Below, piece by piece: positions 46,775 to 58,329 of a stretch of 64,000 nt of DNA (position 1 is its first letter; each line of letters opens with the position of its first letter). The DNA comes from Lycorma delicatula (lineage: Eukaryota; Arthropoda; Insecta; Hemiptera; Fulgoridae). The stretch covers positions 127,456,324 to 127,520,323 of the forward strand of contig NC_134460.1 in assembly GCF_047948215.1 (NCBI RefSeq), read 5' to 3'. The position numbers and the translations under genes are program-made. Below the pieces are notes generated by a model, which did not search any database, had not been told where the DNA came from, and saw only the letters and a program-made list of their open reading frames with translations.

Positions 46775-47009
46775 ATTGAGACAGACTTATAGACCACATA
46801 TTGAGGCATCCTGGAATAGTCGCTTTAATATTGGAGGGACAGGTAGAATTGAAAAATTGTGCAAGCCGGCAACGTTTGGAGTATTTAAAACAAATTGTTA
46901 GCGATGTAGGATGTAGGGGGTATACCAAAATGAAACGACTAGGACTAGATAGGGAATCTTGGAGAGCTGCATCAAATCAGTTAGTTAAATGATTGAAGAT
47001 AAAAAAAAA
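46775..47009 (+). mobile_element. Short 5'-truncated copy of the 42-kb LINE
   Basis: Matches the final ~235 bp of the 42-kb LINE (RPGIVALILEGQ-like frame; QIVSDVGCRGYTKMKRLGLD; SWRAASNQ) and its poly(A) (about 47000-47009). A TTAG duplication before the stop distinguishes it. The open frame at 46801-46992 is part of it and not a gene. Confidence 0.9.
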
Positions 47010-48935
47010 GCAATTTTACTGCGAAATGAAAGATAACCATTGCTCTATATTTTTTGAAGAATAAATGTGGTTCAAATTTATTATGTTAAAGTGGATTTAA
47101 AAAATGATCACTGTTAATAATAATATAATGAAAAAAATATAAAAATAATGGAAAAATTACACTCATGCTTTTGTGAGTAATAATGATAAATAAAAATTAA
47201 AGCGTGTTCAGTTTATAAACAATATTAGTGTACTGTAATTTCTTTAAAGCAACATTTTGGTCAGTAAAGTACCCGAAACTTTGAGTGATCTGAAGAATGC
47301 GGGTTTTAAAATAGTCGGCTGCCATCTTAAAAAAAATATTAAATATAGCTGGTTGGCTGGTTAGTTATAACTTCATACGGGTAAAACTGAATTTTCTCTC
47401 GGTTTTTAGTGTTACCCGACAAACAGTAGTAGATGACCTAACTTTGTTTCTCAAACTCTAAACATTTTTTTTTTTATTTTATGTTTTTTAGTCAAGTAGC
47501 CGGAGGCAGTTGCAGCCGGTCGCGTCGCACAGTAACAATGATAGTGGCTGTATTTGTTGAACCGCCGCGGCTTACTCCTTAAAAAATCGAAATAAAATAA
47601 CCCGAAAATGGTTATTAAATGTTTATCTGAAGAGTATAAGCACAAATCTAGTGAATATCTCGTTTAGAGTAGTTGGAAATGTGAAAAATTTGCGATCATT
47701 GTGAAAATTTTTTAAACTATTTTCATCCTCTTTTTAAGGTCGAATTTCTAAAAATCTAAAGATTTATTTTTTAATATTCACCTTAAGATTTCACACACCA
47801 AAAATCAGGTTGATATCCTCATTTGTTACCGAGAAATTAACATTACGTACTATATTATATAATTTTTTTTTCCGAATCTGAATAGCTAGTAAATAGCAAA
47901 AGATATCAAGAAAATGGTCGTCTCATTGGTAGAGCTAAATAGGTCACAAAGCTAAATGAGATTTAATTAAGTAAAAGAGATCAAGGCATGTTGTATAGAA
48001 TAAAACTGATTGCACGAAACGTGATCTCTGACTTTTTTCAGTTTTAATTTTACATGAAACCAAAAGGAAAACTTTATAAATATTTAGTGTTCTCTGTTAA
48101 CAGTTCATGACGTTAAATTTTAATGTTGAGTACCAGTTAAGTACATTTTCCGGAAGATTTCATCAAAGAAATTAATTGATTGCCTGACGATAAAACATCG
48201 GTAATTTCAAATAAAAATAAAATAAATATTCTGAAATAAATCTATGAAGTTAAAATAAAACTTTTACCTTACTGGATAATCACTATAAATTTTAAATATT
48301 TTTAATAAAAAAAATTAATTATTAAGAAATATTTTCTATTTAAAGATTAGATTTTCTTCTGAGATCGACAAATCCAATTTGACCCCATTATATTGTCTCT
48401 TGAGTTTTCGGTTTGTTTATCCTTCCTTTCGTATACATAAAGTAGAAATGACAAATGTAGGTTAATTAAATTCGATTTAAATGCATAAGAAATTAATTAA
48501 GGCTTTTTCAGTTTTAAACTAGATTTAACGGATTCTAATTAACAGAAACTTTCTTTTGATTTATCATCCTGAGTTAGTAATAAAAATTAGAACAATTTGT
48601 ATTGACCGCAAGCAACACAAAGAACCCTCACTCTTGATCATCCTTACTACTGAAGGGTCTATTAATAAACTGAGTGCATAAACTGATCTGTACATACGTG
48701 CTCTGTTATATATATTAATAAAAATCATAAAATATCATAAACTGTAATAATCATTATTACTATCTATATAAAATTTAATATAGATATTCTATTATTGCTC
48801 CCTAGTCAAGTAATTACTATTTTAACGATTTTTTCCTCTAAAACACTATTCTTACTTTGCTTGTATAAATTTAGAAAATTTAATTGAAATGGTTAAGATT
48901 ATATCGAAACCTACATTACTAAATATTTACAGATA
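47010..48935. other. AT-rich sequence, one GC-richer patch
   Basis: A patch near 47498-47580 contains GCAGTTGCAGCCGGTCGCG, similar to 41.6 kb. The rest is A/T-rich with no recognised gene. Confidence 0.5.
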
Positions 48936-48937
48936 AA

Positions 48938-49190
48938 AAATCTGATGTGGACACGAGATGAATTCCTTGTACGCCTATTAAATTACATATACAAATTTTT
49001 TTAAACTGAAAAGTACATAAAATTTTATTTCATTAATAACTTATGATATTTTTTCATAACTTTCTTATTGTTATTATTGAATTATTATTTAACATATTTT
49101 TTTTTACAATCAGTGATTATTATTAATTATTAATAAATCAATATATTTAGATTAAAAAAAAAGGAAATGAAGTTGATTCGAACCGATGTG
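48938..49190 (-). repeat. Dispersed ~0.7-kb repeat family, copy E (truncated)
   Basis: Starts AAATCTGATGTGGACACGAG and ATTCCTTGTACGCCTATTAA, and follows the family up to the Box-B-like GATTCGAACCGATGTG (about 49174-49189). There similarity stops and an (AC)-rich stretch begins. The hairpin half is missing. Confidence 0.8.
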
Positions 49191-49519
49191 TCGAACACAC
49201 ATACACACACAACTTAATTAGAAATATTTATAATTTTATTTAAATATAATATTTTTTCGTTTATTTAATTCAATGATTCTAACTAAAACGCGCGCGCATA
49301 CCGTATTTAATTCGGGTGGGTGTGGCGGTAGTTGCGGTGACGGTAACTACTAACTAATCCAATTTCATAACTTATATAGAATAAATTTCGTTTGAACGGT
49401 CGGCAGACTGGTTAGCCGAGAGTCTTAACGCACCAGCGACCGATTAAAGTGTAAAAAAGTTTTACAATATAAATATTATTAATTTATTTAATTCTACTGC
49501 TCACCTTTGATGTCACAAA
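49191..49519. other. AT-rich sequence with short CA tract
   Basis: Contains a CACACATACACACAC tract (about 49195-49211) and a short GGTTAGCCGAGAGTCTTAAC stretch (about 49411) that loosely resembles a tRNA D-arm. No full tRNA fold is visible. Confidence 0.4.
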
Positions 49520-49987
49520 ATAGCAGATGCCTACTACAGCATTTTTTGGGGTGTGGTGCGATTTTGCAAAACTTTTTTTGCAAATATTTTAATTTTTTAA
49601 TCGTTAACAAATGTGCCTAAGAAAAATATGACCTTAGTTAGTCGAAATCTCGAGATACTGAAGTGACTTGTTCTTCAGCCTCTGCCCCTTGCCCTTTTTT
49701 TAAGTTGAAAATTTAATGATATCAATGCCTCTTATATAGAAGTAATCTGACCAAGTTTGGTGAAAATCGGTCCAGTAGCTCTGGAAAGTTAGAGAGAGAC
49801 TAACACTGAACACACACATACACACACACACACACTAACATCTATACGTATTTTCGGTTTTTTGGGTCCTTAGGTGTCAAAACGTCAAGATCCTTTGAAA
49901 ACCGCTTGTGCAAATATTGGAGCGATTACAATACTTTCCCTTCTATAGCTATAGCTCTGCTATAGCGCTGTCTAGACGGGAAAGTAA
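49520..49987 (-). repeat. Second repeat with the same hairpin-terminated end architecture
   Basis: The body differs from copies A-E. It contains ATCGGTCCAGTAGCTCTGG and an (AC)n tract (about 49807-49833). Its right end, however, reads GCGATTACAATACTTTCCC with a terminal stem ACTTTCCC (49933-49940) / GGGAAAGT (49978-49985) followed by AAAA. This parallels GCGATCACAATACTTCC plus ACTTCCTT/AAGGAAGT in copy C. The loop holds TATAGCTATAGC-type sequence. Non-coding, class unknown. Confidence 0.6.
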
Positions 49988-49989
49988 AA

Positions 49990-51635
49990 ATTACCGTGTC
50001 CCCTATTAATAATTAAGAATCGAATTCATTTCTGAGTTTCTTTTTAAAAGGCAATGATAAATTACGAACTAGCGAAGTTTTTGTTCATGGATAAAAATCC
50101 TTTAATGGAAAAGCCAAATATCAAAACAAATAAATATTTGCATTGCATTTGTTAACTGAATACGCTACAATGGTAAATTTTAATTTAGCGAATTTTGTCA
50201 ACCTAATGCATAAGAATAAAAATGATGCATGGATAGAAATCCTTTAAAACACTGAAAAAAAATTAAATAACTATATTAACGACAGATATTTTTTCTTAAG
50301 CTCATCAGTGATTCTATCTTGTGCAAAATGATTCGCACTTAAAGAGTGCTTACATAATTATACTTGATAAACTTGGTTTACTAAAAAAAAAAATTGTTTA
50401 GATTTTCTTTTTAAAAACCATATGGTAAAAATTACAATTAATTTGAAAAATGTACAAAGTCAAACAAATAACCATCCTTTCTAATATCAGATAATGATAA
50501 TATACCCAAATTTAATGTTGCAATTTCAATAAATAGTTCACATTCATAAAATATTATTTTCCATTGAATTAATCTGGAGTTCGATTTTTAATAATTTTCA
50601 GAAATTTAAAAAATAATTTCAGTTTATTAATTTTTGTATATTGAAGAAATTAATAAATAAAAAAGTAGTACGATTATTATTTTGAAAAGAAAAAAAAATT
50701 ACAGAAGTATATTTATTTTTTTTTATTACGTTATTTCTGTGTTTGTATGGCTGTATAAGATGGTAAGATAAATTCAAACAGATATTTCTGGTAGTCATAA
50801 AATAATAAAATGTAGGAAGGTGAAACGGAATGTGTGTACGTGGTCAAATCATATAGAAGAACGAAGAAGGGAGGGCGCATTGTAGAAAAACGGATATACC
50901 ATATACAGAATAGGATACAGAGAATATAAACTGGAAACAGCCCGGTTGTAACTTCATGATATAGAATACCGGCAGTTTTAAATATTAACCACGCACGTTA
51001 GTAGCGAAATTCTTCTTTCATACCTCATGATTCCGATTTTCAAATATCCAATTTATAAAACCATATCTGTTTCTTTACTCTTGAAATACCTTTTTTTTGT
51101 TCTTTCACATTCATGATGAAATGCCGAGTTTCATTTTTTAATGTAATTTTACTCAATTTTGTAAATATAAATGATGCTATTCCTAAACACGCAACGATTA
51201 TAAACTAAATTCGAGAAGAAAATTTTAAATCGTCGCGTAAAATTTTATGAATTAATAATACAGATTTTAGTGGCTACACTACAAGAATAGTTAAACTTGA
51301 AATTAAAAATTTTTGTAGCATTTTACTATAAATTCTGTAATTTAAAGCGATTTTGTTAAACATATCGGATGTGTAATTTTATATTTTTGTAATATTATCA
51401 AAAATTCTTTTAATCTTTACGAAAAATAAAAATAAATTGGATTTAAATATTTTAAGATATTTAGGTTAAAATAATTTTGGCATTCAAATGTTAAAAAATG
51501 TTGACATAGTTTTTAAAATTAGTTCTGTAATGTTAAATTATAATATAACAGTATAAATAAATAAAACATATATATAGTAAATAAAACAATATATATAATA
51601 AAACATATATAGTCATTCAATAATTAACGACAGAG
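49990..51635. other. AT-rich sequence without recognised gene
   Basis: Only a purine-rich patch (about 50815-50940) stands out. No coding or transposon similarity recognised. Confidence 0.5.
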
Positions 51636-51639
51636 ATAA

Positions 51640-52545
51640 TTCCAGACACAGATTTGGTCTAGAGCTAAAATAGTTTATTTAATCAATGTGAGTTCTTCAC
51701 GTTTCAACATAACATCCAGCCACATTAATACACTTCTCCCATCTCTGAATCAGCTTATTTATGTCTCCTGCTAAGAAATATTTGTCTTGATGTGTTAGGC
51801 AATTGGTACGTTTTCTTTGACGTCATCATCGCCATTAAAATGTTTACTATGTAAAACCTATTTTTACCTTCTTGAGAGACCCAAAAAAATAGAAATCTGA
51901 TGGAGCAAACCTACGGATGTATGGAGTATTGAAGTTGTACTTCCCGACGCAATTTGTCAGTGGTTTCTCGAGTTACCTGAGCTGTGTGAGGCCGGCGTTA
52001 TCGTAAAGCAGAATATACCTTTGCACTGAGATTGAGGGCGTTTTATCAATATTGCTGGCTTCTCTTTGTTGATAAGTATATCTCGTATTGTGGCTGTTTA
52101 TCGTTCGTTGAAATAGAAAATCGACCAAAACCGAGCCTTTTGTATTCCAAAAATAGTCATTATGTTTTTTCCTGCTGATTGTAGAGTTCGTAATTCTTTC
52201 TTCTTGGCAGGGGAACTCGTGTGCTTCCACTCCATATCTATCTTTCCATTCCAGTTCATAACGGTGAATCTATTGAATCTATCTCTCTTAACAGATTTGA
52301 ATGATGTGCAAAAAACTCATCTTCGTGTTGATACCACTGTTTCAAATCTATACACATGGGAAATCTTATCTTCTTTTAGTGATCTGTCAACTCTCTTGGA
52401 ACCCAATTTACGTTTTTACGGTACTCGAGCTTGTTTTGGATAATGTTATCAAATTTAACAATTGAAATTTTTCAACTATAATTTCAATTGTAATCCGTTT
52501 TTCTTTTTGGATGAGAGAGTTTAGGAGTTTCAAGCGTTGAAAATG
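51640..52545 (-). pseudogene. mariner transposase fossil
   Basis: Minus-strand blocks in order: QKEKRITIEIIVEKFQLL (about 52480-52535), WVPRELTD (about 52370-52400) and a WNTKGSVLVDFLFQRTINS stretch inside the open run 51973-52230. Next come LLYDNAG with the second catalytic aspartate (about 51980-52000), FAPSDFYFFGSLKK with the third (about 51860-51910), and the C-terminal LIQRWEKCINVAGCYVET (about 51705-51755). The order and spacing match mariner transposases. Multiple frameshifts and stops, and the extreme N-terminus is missing. No terminal repeats were identified with confidence. Confidence 0.85.
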
Positions 52546-52755
52546 AAACTTCACTTGAACAATAAAAAACACCAACTACAAAAAAAAGGGGAGAAAAAAA
52601 ACAGAAAATCGTTGAAACAACTACATTTGCTTTTGTTATTTGTCAATTTATCAATTTTTTTGTGTTATTTGTTTTTGGTTTTACTTGGGGTGCACCGTTC
52701 TGCCCTTGGACACCCAGAACGGTGCTCATCAGTTACTGAAATTCAACGTTTTATT
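52546..52755. other. Spacer between two transposon fossils
   Basis: A-rich stretch followed by GTGCACCGTTCTG...CAGAACGGTGC, a short imperfect inverted repeat near 52690-52726. No gene recognised. Confidence 0.4.
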
Positions 52756-52759
52756 CTTC

Positions 52760-53110
52760 TTATTCGTATCCTCTCCTACCTCCAAGTGTCAAGGTTACGA
52801 GAGATCTCCATGCTTTTTGGTCTGTCTCACTCGACACCAGCTTTTTCCACATATCACAAAGCCTAACTTCATTCTCCCACCATTTCCTGAGCATAAGCCG
52901 ACCTCTTCTTCCGTTGTCAGTATTCCCACACCTTTCTGGGCAGCCTGTCTTCACTCTCATCATTTCTAATGCGTTCTCGTCTAATCTTCTCTGACTCTTT
53001 TTTGAGATATTTCATTTCCGCAGCCTCCAGTTTACTCCTGCTCCTCTGAACAGCCCAAGCCTCAATGGAATACAGTAAAGTAGGAACGAGTGTAAAATTA
53101 AAGATAACTA
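52760..53110 (-). pseudogene. LINE ORF2 C-terminal fragment
   Basis: The minus strand reads VPTLLYSIEAWAVQRSRSKL then EAAEMKYLKK (about 53015-53100), the conserved region after the RT thumb. It ends in RKWWENEVR...DQKAWRSLV (about 52780-52880), the usual LINE tail. One frame change separates the halves. A clade different from the 42-kb LINE. The catalytic part is not visible. Confidence 0.7.
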
Positions 53111-54225
53111 TTTAAATTCGCACACTCGCCTCACTCTTATTCGAAAAGTCCCGGTTTAGCAAGTAGTTAAATTTTCTTCCCACTTGTAAAAACTCTGAGG
53201 TTCATAAAGTTTCTACGTTTTGTTTGTTCATACAAAATAATAAATGCTAACTAGTTTTTCCCCTTCGGAAATCATAATATCAGATCTCTGCTTGTTCAAC
53301 TAATTCGTAAATTTCAAGAGGATTCACCATCGTAAAATAAGATTTTGAGGTTACAAACAAAACAATTTTAATTAAACAGCTAATGAAAAGTTATCACAGG
53401 GATACCAACTTACTGTTCTAAATGTGTTATAACCCTCTTACCAACTGGCATCCACAGTTATTTATAACTTTAATTTTTTACTGTTTATAAATACATAAAT
53501 ATATACAATTGTAAACAGCAGAAAATAGCCTTAAAGTAAACACTTATTGACATTTTTATGAAAACTCAGTAAATAATTTTTTTCAAAATCAGAAAATATT
53601 TCTGTTTTCTTGTTATTAAGTCGATTTTTATGAAAATCGTCATTAAATAAATGTTATTTTCTTAAAAAATACAGCTTATAATGCAACCACGCTGTTCATG
53701 ATTTAATCAATTACAATATTAAGTTTGAAGTTTGTAGAACTTGTTCTACAAACATGATATTTATAAAATGATTGCAATTAATACAAAACTGTTTCGTCAT
53801 CAATCATATGACTTAGTGAACTATTCATTATATTCTACGTTACTTTAATTAAATATGTTTCAAGCAATATATTTAAATGTTTATTTAATGTTCTTTAGAT
53901 TAACAAAATGCATTATAAATACACAATTGTCTACTTACATCTTCTTTACTTTCGCTTTTAATTTTTACTTCTAAATTTCTTTCGTTGACTAAATTCCTGA
54001 GTATTTTTAACTAACACACATTCTAATTAAAATGTTTCTCAAAATTACTTCTTTTCTCTAATTTTATCACAAGTTCTATCAATTCACCAGACTTACAACG
54101 TTTAATTAAAGTTATAGAAACTTACAGCAACAGTGATTGTATCTTTACAACTTTCCTGTGGACAGACGGTTATAGCTTAATTATTTCAGTTCGTTACTAT
54201 GAGCTTTTTTTTCGCCTGTAACTCC
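53111..54225. other. AT-rich sequence without recognised gene
   Basis: The first 230 bp may be further eroded LINE sequence. The rest is A/T-rich. A small hairpin GTTTGTAGAAC/GTTCTACAAAC lies near 53730-53753. Confidence 0.45.
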
Positions 54226-54570
54226 CCGCCCCCCCGGAACCGGATCCACAATTACGCATAAACTCAGGTCCGAGGGGTGCCTTCGCCTCAAACTACCTCG
54301 GTAGGGCGCTAGGCCCTACCCAGGTAGCCGGGACTCGGTCATGTGTTATATGCAATGCCTCTAGCGAGGGAACCCCAAGGGATTCCCCCCCATCGGGACT
54401 CCGGTCTTCACGCCCTGCCTCTAATGGGAACCCCCGGAAAAATCCCCTACCGGGACCACGGTCTTGCATTCCCCGTCAATGATGTCTGCAAGGGAGTCCC
54501 CACCCGATCATTAGTGATGGACGCCGAGCCTCCCACCCCTCCCAATCCGGGAGGAATGGGACGCTCAATT
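54226..54570. repeat. GC-rich block with degenerate tandem repeats
   Basis: A sharp GC-rich island in AT-rich DNA. Three diverged units begin CGGGACTCGG (54329), CGGGACTCCGG (54394) and CGGGACCACGG (54451), spaced 65 and 57 bp. Each carries a GGTCTT/GGTCAT step and a GGGAACCCC- or GGGAGTCCCC-like stretch. A 125-codon frame (54343-54720) crosses it. Its translation is proline/glycine-rich and shows the repeat, but belongs to no family I recognise. It may be the 5' region of an unidentified retroelement. Confidence 0.6.
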
Positions 54571-54579
54571 TATTATCAA

Positions 54580-54623
54580 TTATTTGATAATGAGGTTTTA
54601 CTGAAAACCTCATTATCAAATAA
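54580..54623. repeat. Perfect 20-bp hairpin with 4-nt loop
   Basis: TTATTTGATAATGAGGTTTT (54580-54599), loop ACTG, then the exact reverse complement (54604-54623). Same geometry as the hairpin at 14414-14457 but unrelated in sequence. It lies next to the GC-rich block. Confidence 0.93.
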
Positions 54624-55084
54624 ATTTCACTTTTCTAGCGAAATTAAATTTACTTTATTATTAGAGGTTTTAATAGAAATTTCTGTAAACTTTAACGATA
54701 CAGAAGTTTCTGGCACGTAGAAAGATACAAAAGAAAACTTATATGAATAAAAAAATTCTTTCTGGTATTGAGTTGTTCATTTTTATTGCAAAAACTCAGA
54801 ACCTCCGTCTGAGAAATCCTTAAAATACCCAGATTAGATTTTTAGATTAGATGTGTATTATTGCTAACAAAACATAAACAAGTTGGAAATAAATTATATT
54901 TGTATATTATAGCACTTGCTAATTTTTACTTTCCCAGGGAATATGAGTATAGTTAGAATGACCATATTAAAGAGGAAATACGGTGATGATTAAAAAGGGG
55001 TATCGGTTTTTTTCACATCTTTACGTTTTAGAGTAAAACTAGTTTATCAAGACCAAAAAATCAAATATATTCATGTATGTATGA
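54624..55084. other. AT-rich sequence without recognised gene
   Basis: No coding or structured repeat recognised. Confidence 0.45.
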
Positions 55085-55900
55085 GCGTATATATGTATGT
55101 GTGTCGCACTGCTTTTGGCCTTATATCTATGGACTGACAAAACCGATTTTCTTCAAATTTGGATCAAATATTTCTGTGTATGGGACACTGATTATTTTAC
55201 TAATTTTTTTGTAATTTGTTAAGATAGACGGGAGATTTTTGCGGAAAAACAATTTCAAATTTCTTCAGAGGAATTTTAGAGAAAACTTTATTAAACCAAA
55301 TTTGTTACCTATAATGCATATATATAAATAAAAAAAAAAAAAATAAAAATTCAACCCCCCACTATGAAAACTGAAATATATTTTTTTTGTTCTTTTTCTT
55401 TATGTGCCTTCAATTAAAATATTTTTCAAAGATTTTTTGAAAGTTTATACTTCATATATAGAACTATCAATTTTTAAAAAAATTATAGACCCCGAATCTA
55501 AAATTTTGCAACAACATAATTTGTGTCCCGTACTTCTGTGCTTATGCATATATTTATGTATGTATGTTGACCTGTATTTGGCCTGCATTTCGTCCGGTTA
55601 ACTCCGGACTCCGTTAACCGATTTTTTTCAAACTTGGTAGATTGGTGTTACCTTCGGGAAGGGGGAAAAGACTGTATTAAATTTTTGCAAAAAAACAGAA
55701 AAAGGAGTGGGTGTGTTTTGGTAGAAATAAAAATTCTACCAAATTGCTGTTGTTTTTAAAATTTTATTTTTTTTATTTTAATCTCTCTTGAAGAGTGTGC
55801 TTGATTTAAAGAAAACTTTACTTAAAAAAATTTGTTAAGGTTAACTTATATATGTATATTTTTTGAAAAAAAGTTTCTTAAAACTTATTCTTCACCTCTA
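55085..55900 (+). repeat. Two diverged tandem copies of the ACCGATTTT module
   Basis: TATGTATG...TTTTGGCC then AAAACCGATTTTCTTCAAAT (about 55138-55157) recurs as TATGTATG...ATTTGGCC then GTTAACCGATTTTTTTCAAA (about 55613-55632). In both, an AAAGAAAACTTTA/GAGAAAACTTTATTAAA stretch and AATTTGTTA follow. The spacing is roughly 465-525 bp. A third related module is at 25.3 kb. Non-coding. Confidence 0.55.
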
Positions 55901-57835
55901 AAAAATATGTTTTTTTTTTCATATATTTGTATATATATTTGTATTTTTTTATCACATATACGTCTATTAAAATTAATGTAGCTTAGGCACCTGTATTATA
56001 ATTTGGATTCAAAATAAGAAGAATTTTTTTCATTACTTTTATAAAACATAAACGGTATTTTTTCAATATTTTTAAACAATTTTCTTTAAATTATTATTAT
56101 TATTTTTTTTGTTATGGATCACTTTTTTATACATATATTTTCCCCACAGAATAAGAAAGCCCCAAAATTAAAAAAAAAATTTTCTAAATTTGTTAATTTT
56201 GATGCTTAAATCCTTATTTTGATAATCACGACTTAAGCGGCTTAGCCGAGTAAGTTATGCTATTCATTGCCAACGTTATTTATTTAATTACCATATACGC
56301 AATAATTATTATATTCGTAAGATAAAGATTATTAAGTATGAAATTTTATTTTTGATATTCTCGTGATTGAAATCATGATTAATTTATTTATAAAAAAAAA
56401 AAAATATTACAATTAATAACTTAAATAATAAGTCCAAGTCATTAAGTTAAAAAAAAAACTTCTTGATTTTTGTCAGCTACTAATCCAATTAATTGTACTT
56501 ATTATTTTAATAACTAGTTAAAGTATTTAATAAAATTACAATTACGATGAAGTTTGAGAGAAAAATATGTTAAAAATAATTTTTTTGTCGTTTCCTTTTT
56601 CTCTTTTTGGAAGGCTTGCTCGTCCAAACGGTTTTATAAATTTATTTCCGAGTCATCCATGCTGGTATTCAATGGTATGTATACTTACAGTTATTGAGAA
56701 AAAAATTGTGAAATGACAATCGCATTTTTGTTTTCTGTACGTACTTTATTCTTTAAATCAGAGGCATTAGTGACACCTTGATGTTCGAAAATAAGTCAAT
56801 CCTAGTTTCTGATGAAAGTAATTAATTTATCAATAAATACAAAAATAAATTAAAAAAAAGAAGTATACTTAAAATAATGCGATTTCATATTACAAATGAT
56901 TGCCTATTGGATTGACATACGACTATAAAGTAAAATGATTAAAAGTAAAATAGTAAAGTTAATATATTAATATATATATATATTATTAATAGTAAGGTTA
57001 ATTGTTAGTAAAGTAAAATTATTAACGACTTTACAACAATAAATTTTTTTAACTTTTTTTTACAAATAATGTGTCTTTATTTAATAAATTAAATTATTAT
57101 ACTATTAAATTAATATTTTTTTAATTACTGCAATTTAATTAAATTTTTTGAAAAAATTTATTGTTTATTTAATAAAAGAAGTGGGGAATTTACTATTATC
57201 TAACAGGTGATAGAAGTATAATAAAGTATTGTTTGATGGTTCTATAAATCATACATTTCCTAAAGAAAAAAGAGAAATGTGTTAGTCTTGCAGTCTTATT
57301 GCTTTTCTAATGTACTTGCAGTCTAACTTTTGATGTAGTTCAGTACTGTACTATTGTACGATTTCTCTTTAGAGTTCAGTAGCTCTTATTTAATGTTGAA
57401 GAAAATATCTATAGAGATGAAGTTTATCAATCAAAACGACTAAACTCTGTTTAGAAAATAGCAGCAGAATTGTATAAGAAGTAACTGAACGTAACGTACC
57501 TAAAAGTTAGAATTCTCGACGTTTTGTCACGGATTTAAAAAGGATTTTTCGTGAGTGATTTTTAATTGTAGTAAAATTATCGACGAAAATTGACAGTTTG
57601 CCGTAAGAATTTATAGTTCACAAAAATGATTTCTTGGTCGAGTCATTAGTGAAATGCTTCCGATATTTTTTAAACGTACAATTTTCTTTTTTATTTAAAT
57701 AAGAATATAAGTTCGATTTCAATGAAGTAGAAATTTATAAGCTGAAAATTCATTGGTTAATATGATAATCACCCGCATAATATAACATTACAGTTATTAA
57801 CGTTGTTCCTCGTAAATTTCTTATCTTTTTATTAA
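55901..57835. other. AT-rich sequence without recognised gene
   Basis: No coding, SINE or transposon similarity recognised. Confidence 0.5.
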
Positions 57836-57839
57836 GTTG

Positions 57840-58320
57840 TAACAGTTTTGCGTCGGGAGAACAGGAGAAGTGTATACTACCCGGTACCTCATCTTTAGAA
57901 AGATAGAGCGCAGCAGGGCGAAGGGCACACACAAGAAGAATAAGAACAGGGCAGGCTTGTTTTTAAAGAGAACAAGATGAGCCCCTAACTCGAGTTTATA
58001 ATTTAACTGCAATGCAGCGCGGCAGCGGGAGCAACGGCGGATCTCCTTGTTTGAATATACGGATCTTAAGACAAAGGACAAAATCTCCATATTAAATAGA
58101 AGTTTGGCGCCATAAATTTTAAACTTTGTAGGCGGAATAAGTATTAAAATTGTCTCGCTTCTCACGTTTTCTTCTGTCCCTTCATAACGCCAAACCCACC
58201 ACCCGGCCACCTCTTGTCCCTCTCTACTAATATAAACCCAAAACCCGGTCTCCTTTTCCTAACTGCCACCCGCTACCGACCCGAATATCCACCATCCGTT
58301 CATAGTTCCCATCCATATAA
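57840..58320. other. GC-richer, CpG-containing block of unknown nature
   Basis: Clearly higher GC than the surroundings, with CpG-rich words such as GCAGCGCGGCAGCGGGAGCA (about 58014). A 129-codon minus-strand frame (57821-58210, MAGWWVWRYEGTEENVRS...) has no recognisable domain. It could be a promoter-proximal region, an LTR or another element part. I see no supporting splice or poly(A) structure. Confidence 0.35.
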
Positions 58321-58329
58321 TTTACATGA

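Noticed and set aside
53393..53420. TTATCACAGGGATA resembling a conserved large-subunit rRNA stretch
   Set aside because: The match is only about a dozen bases and the neighbouring rRNA sequence is absent.
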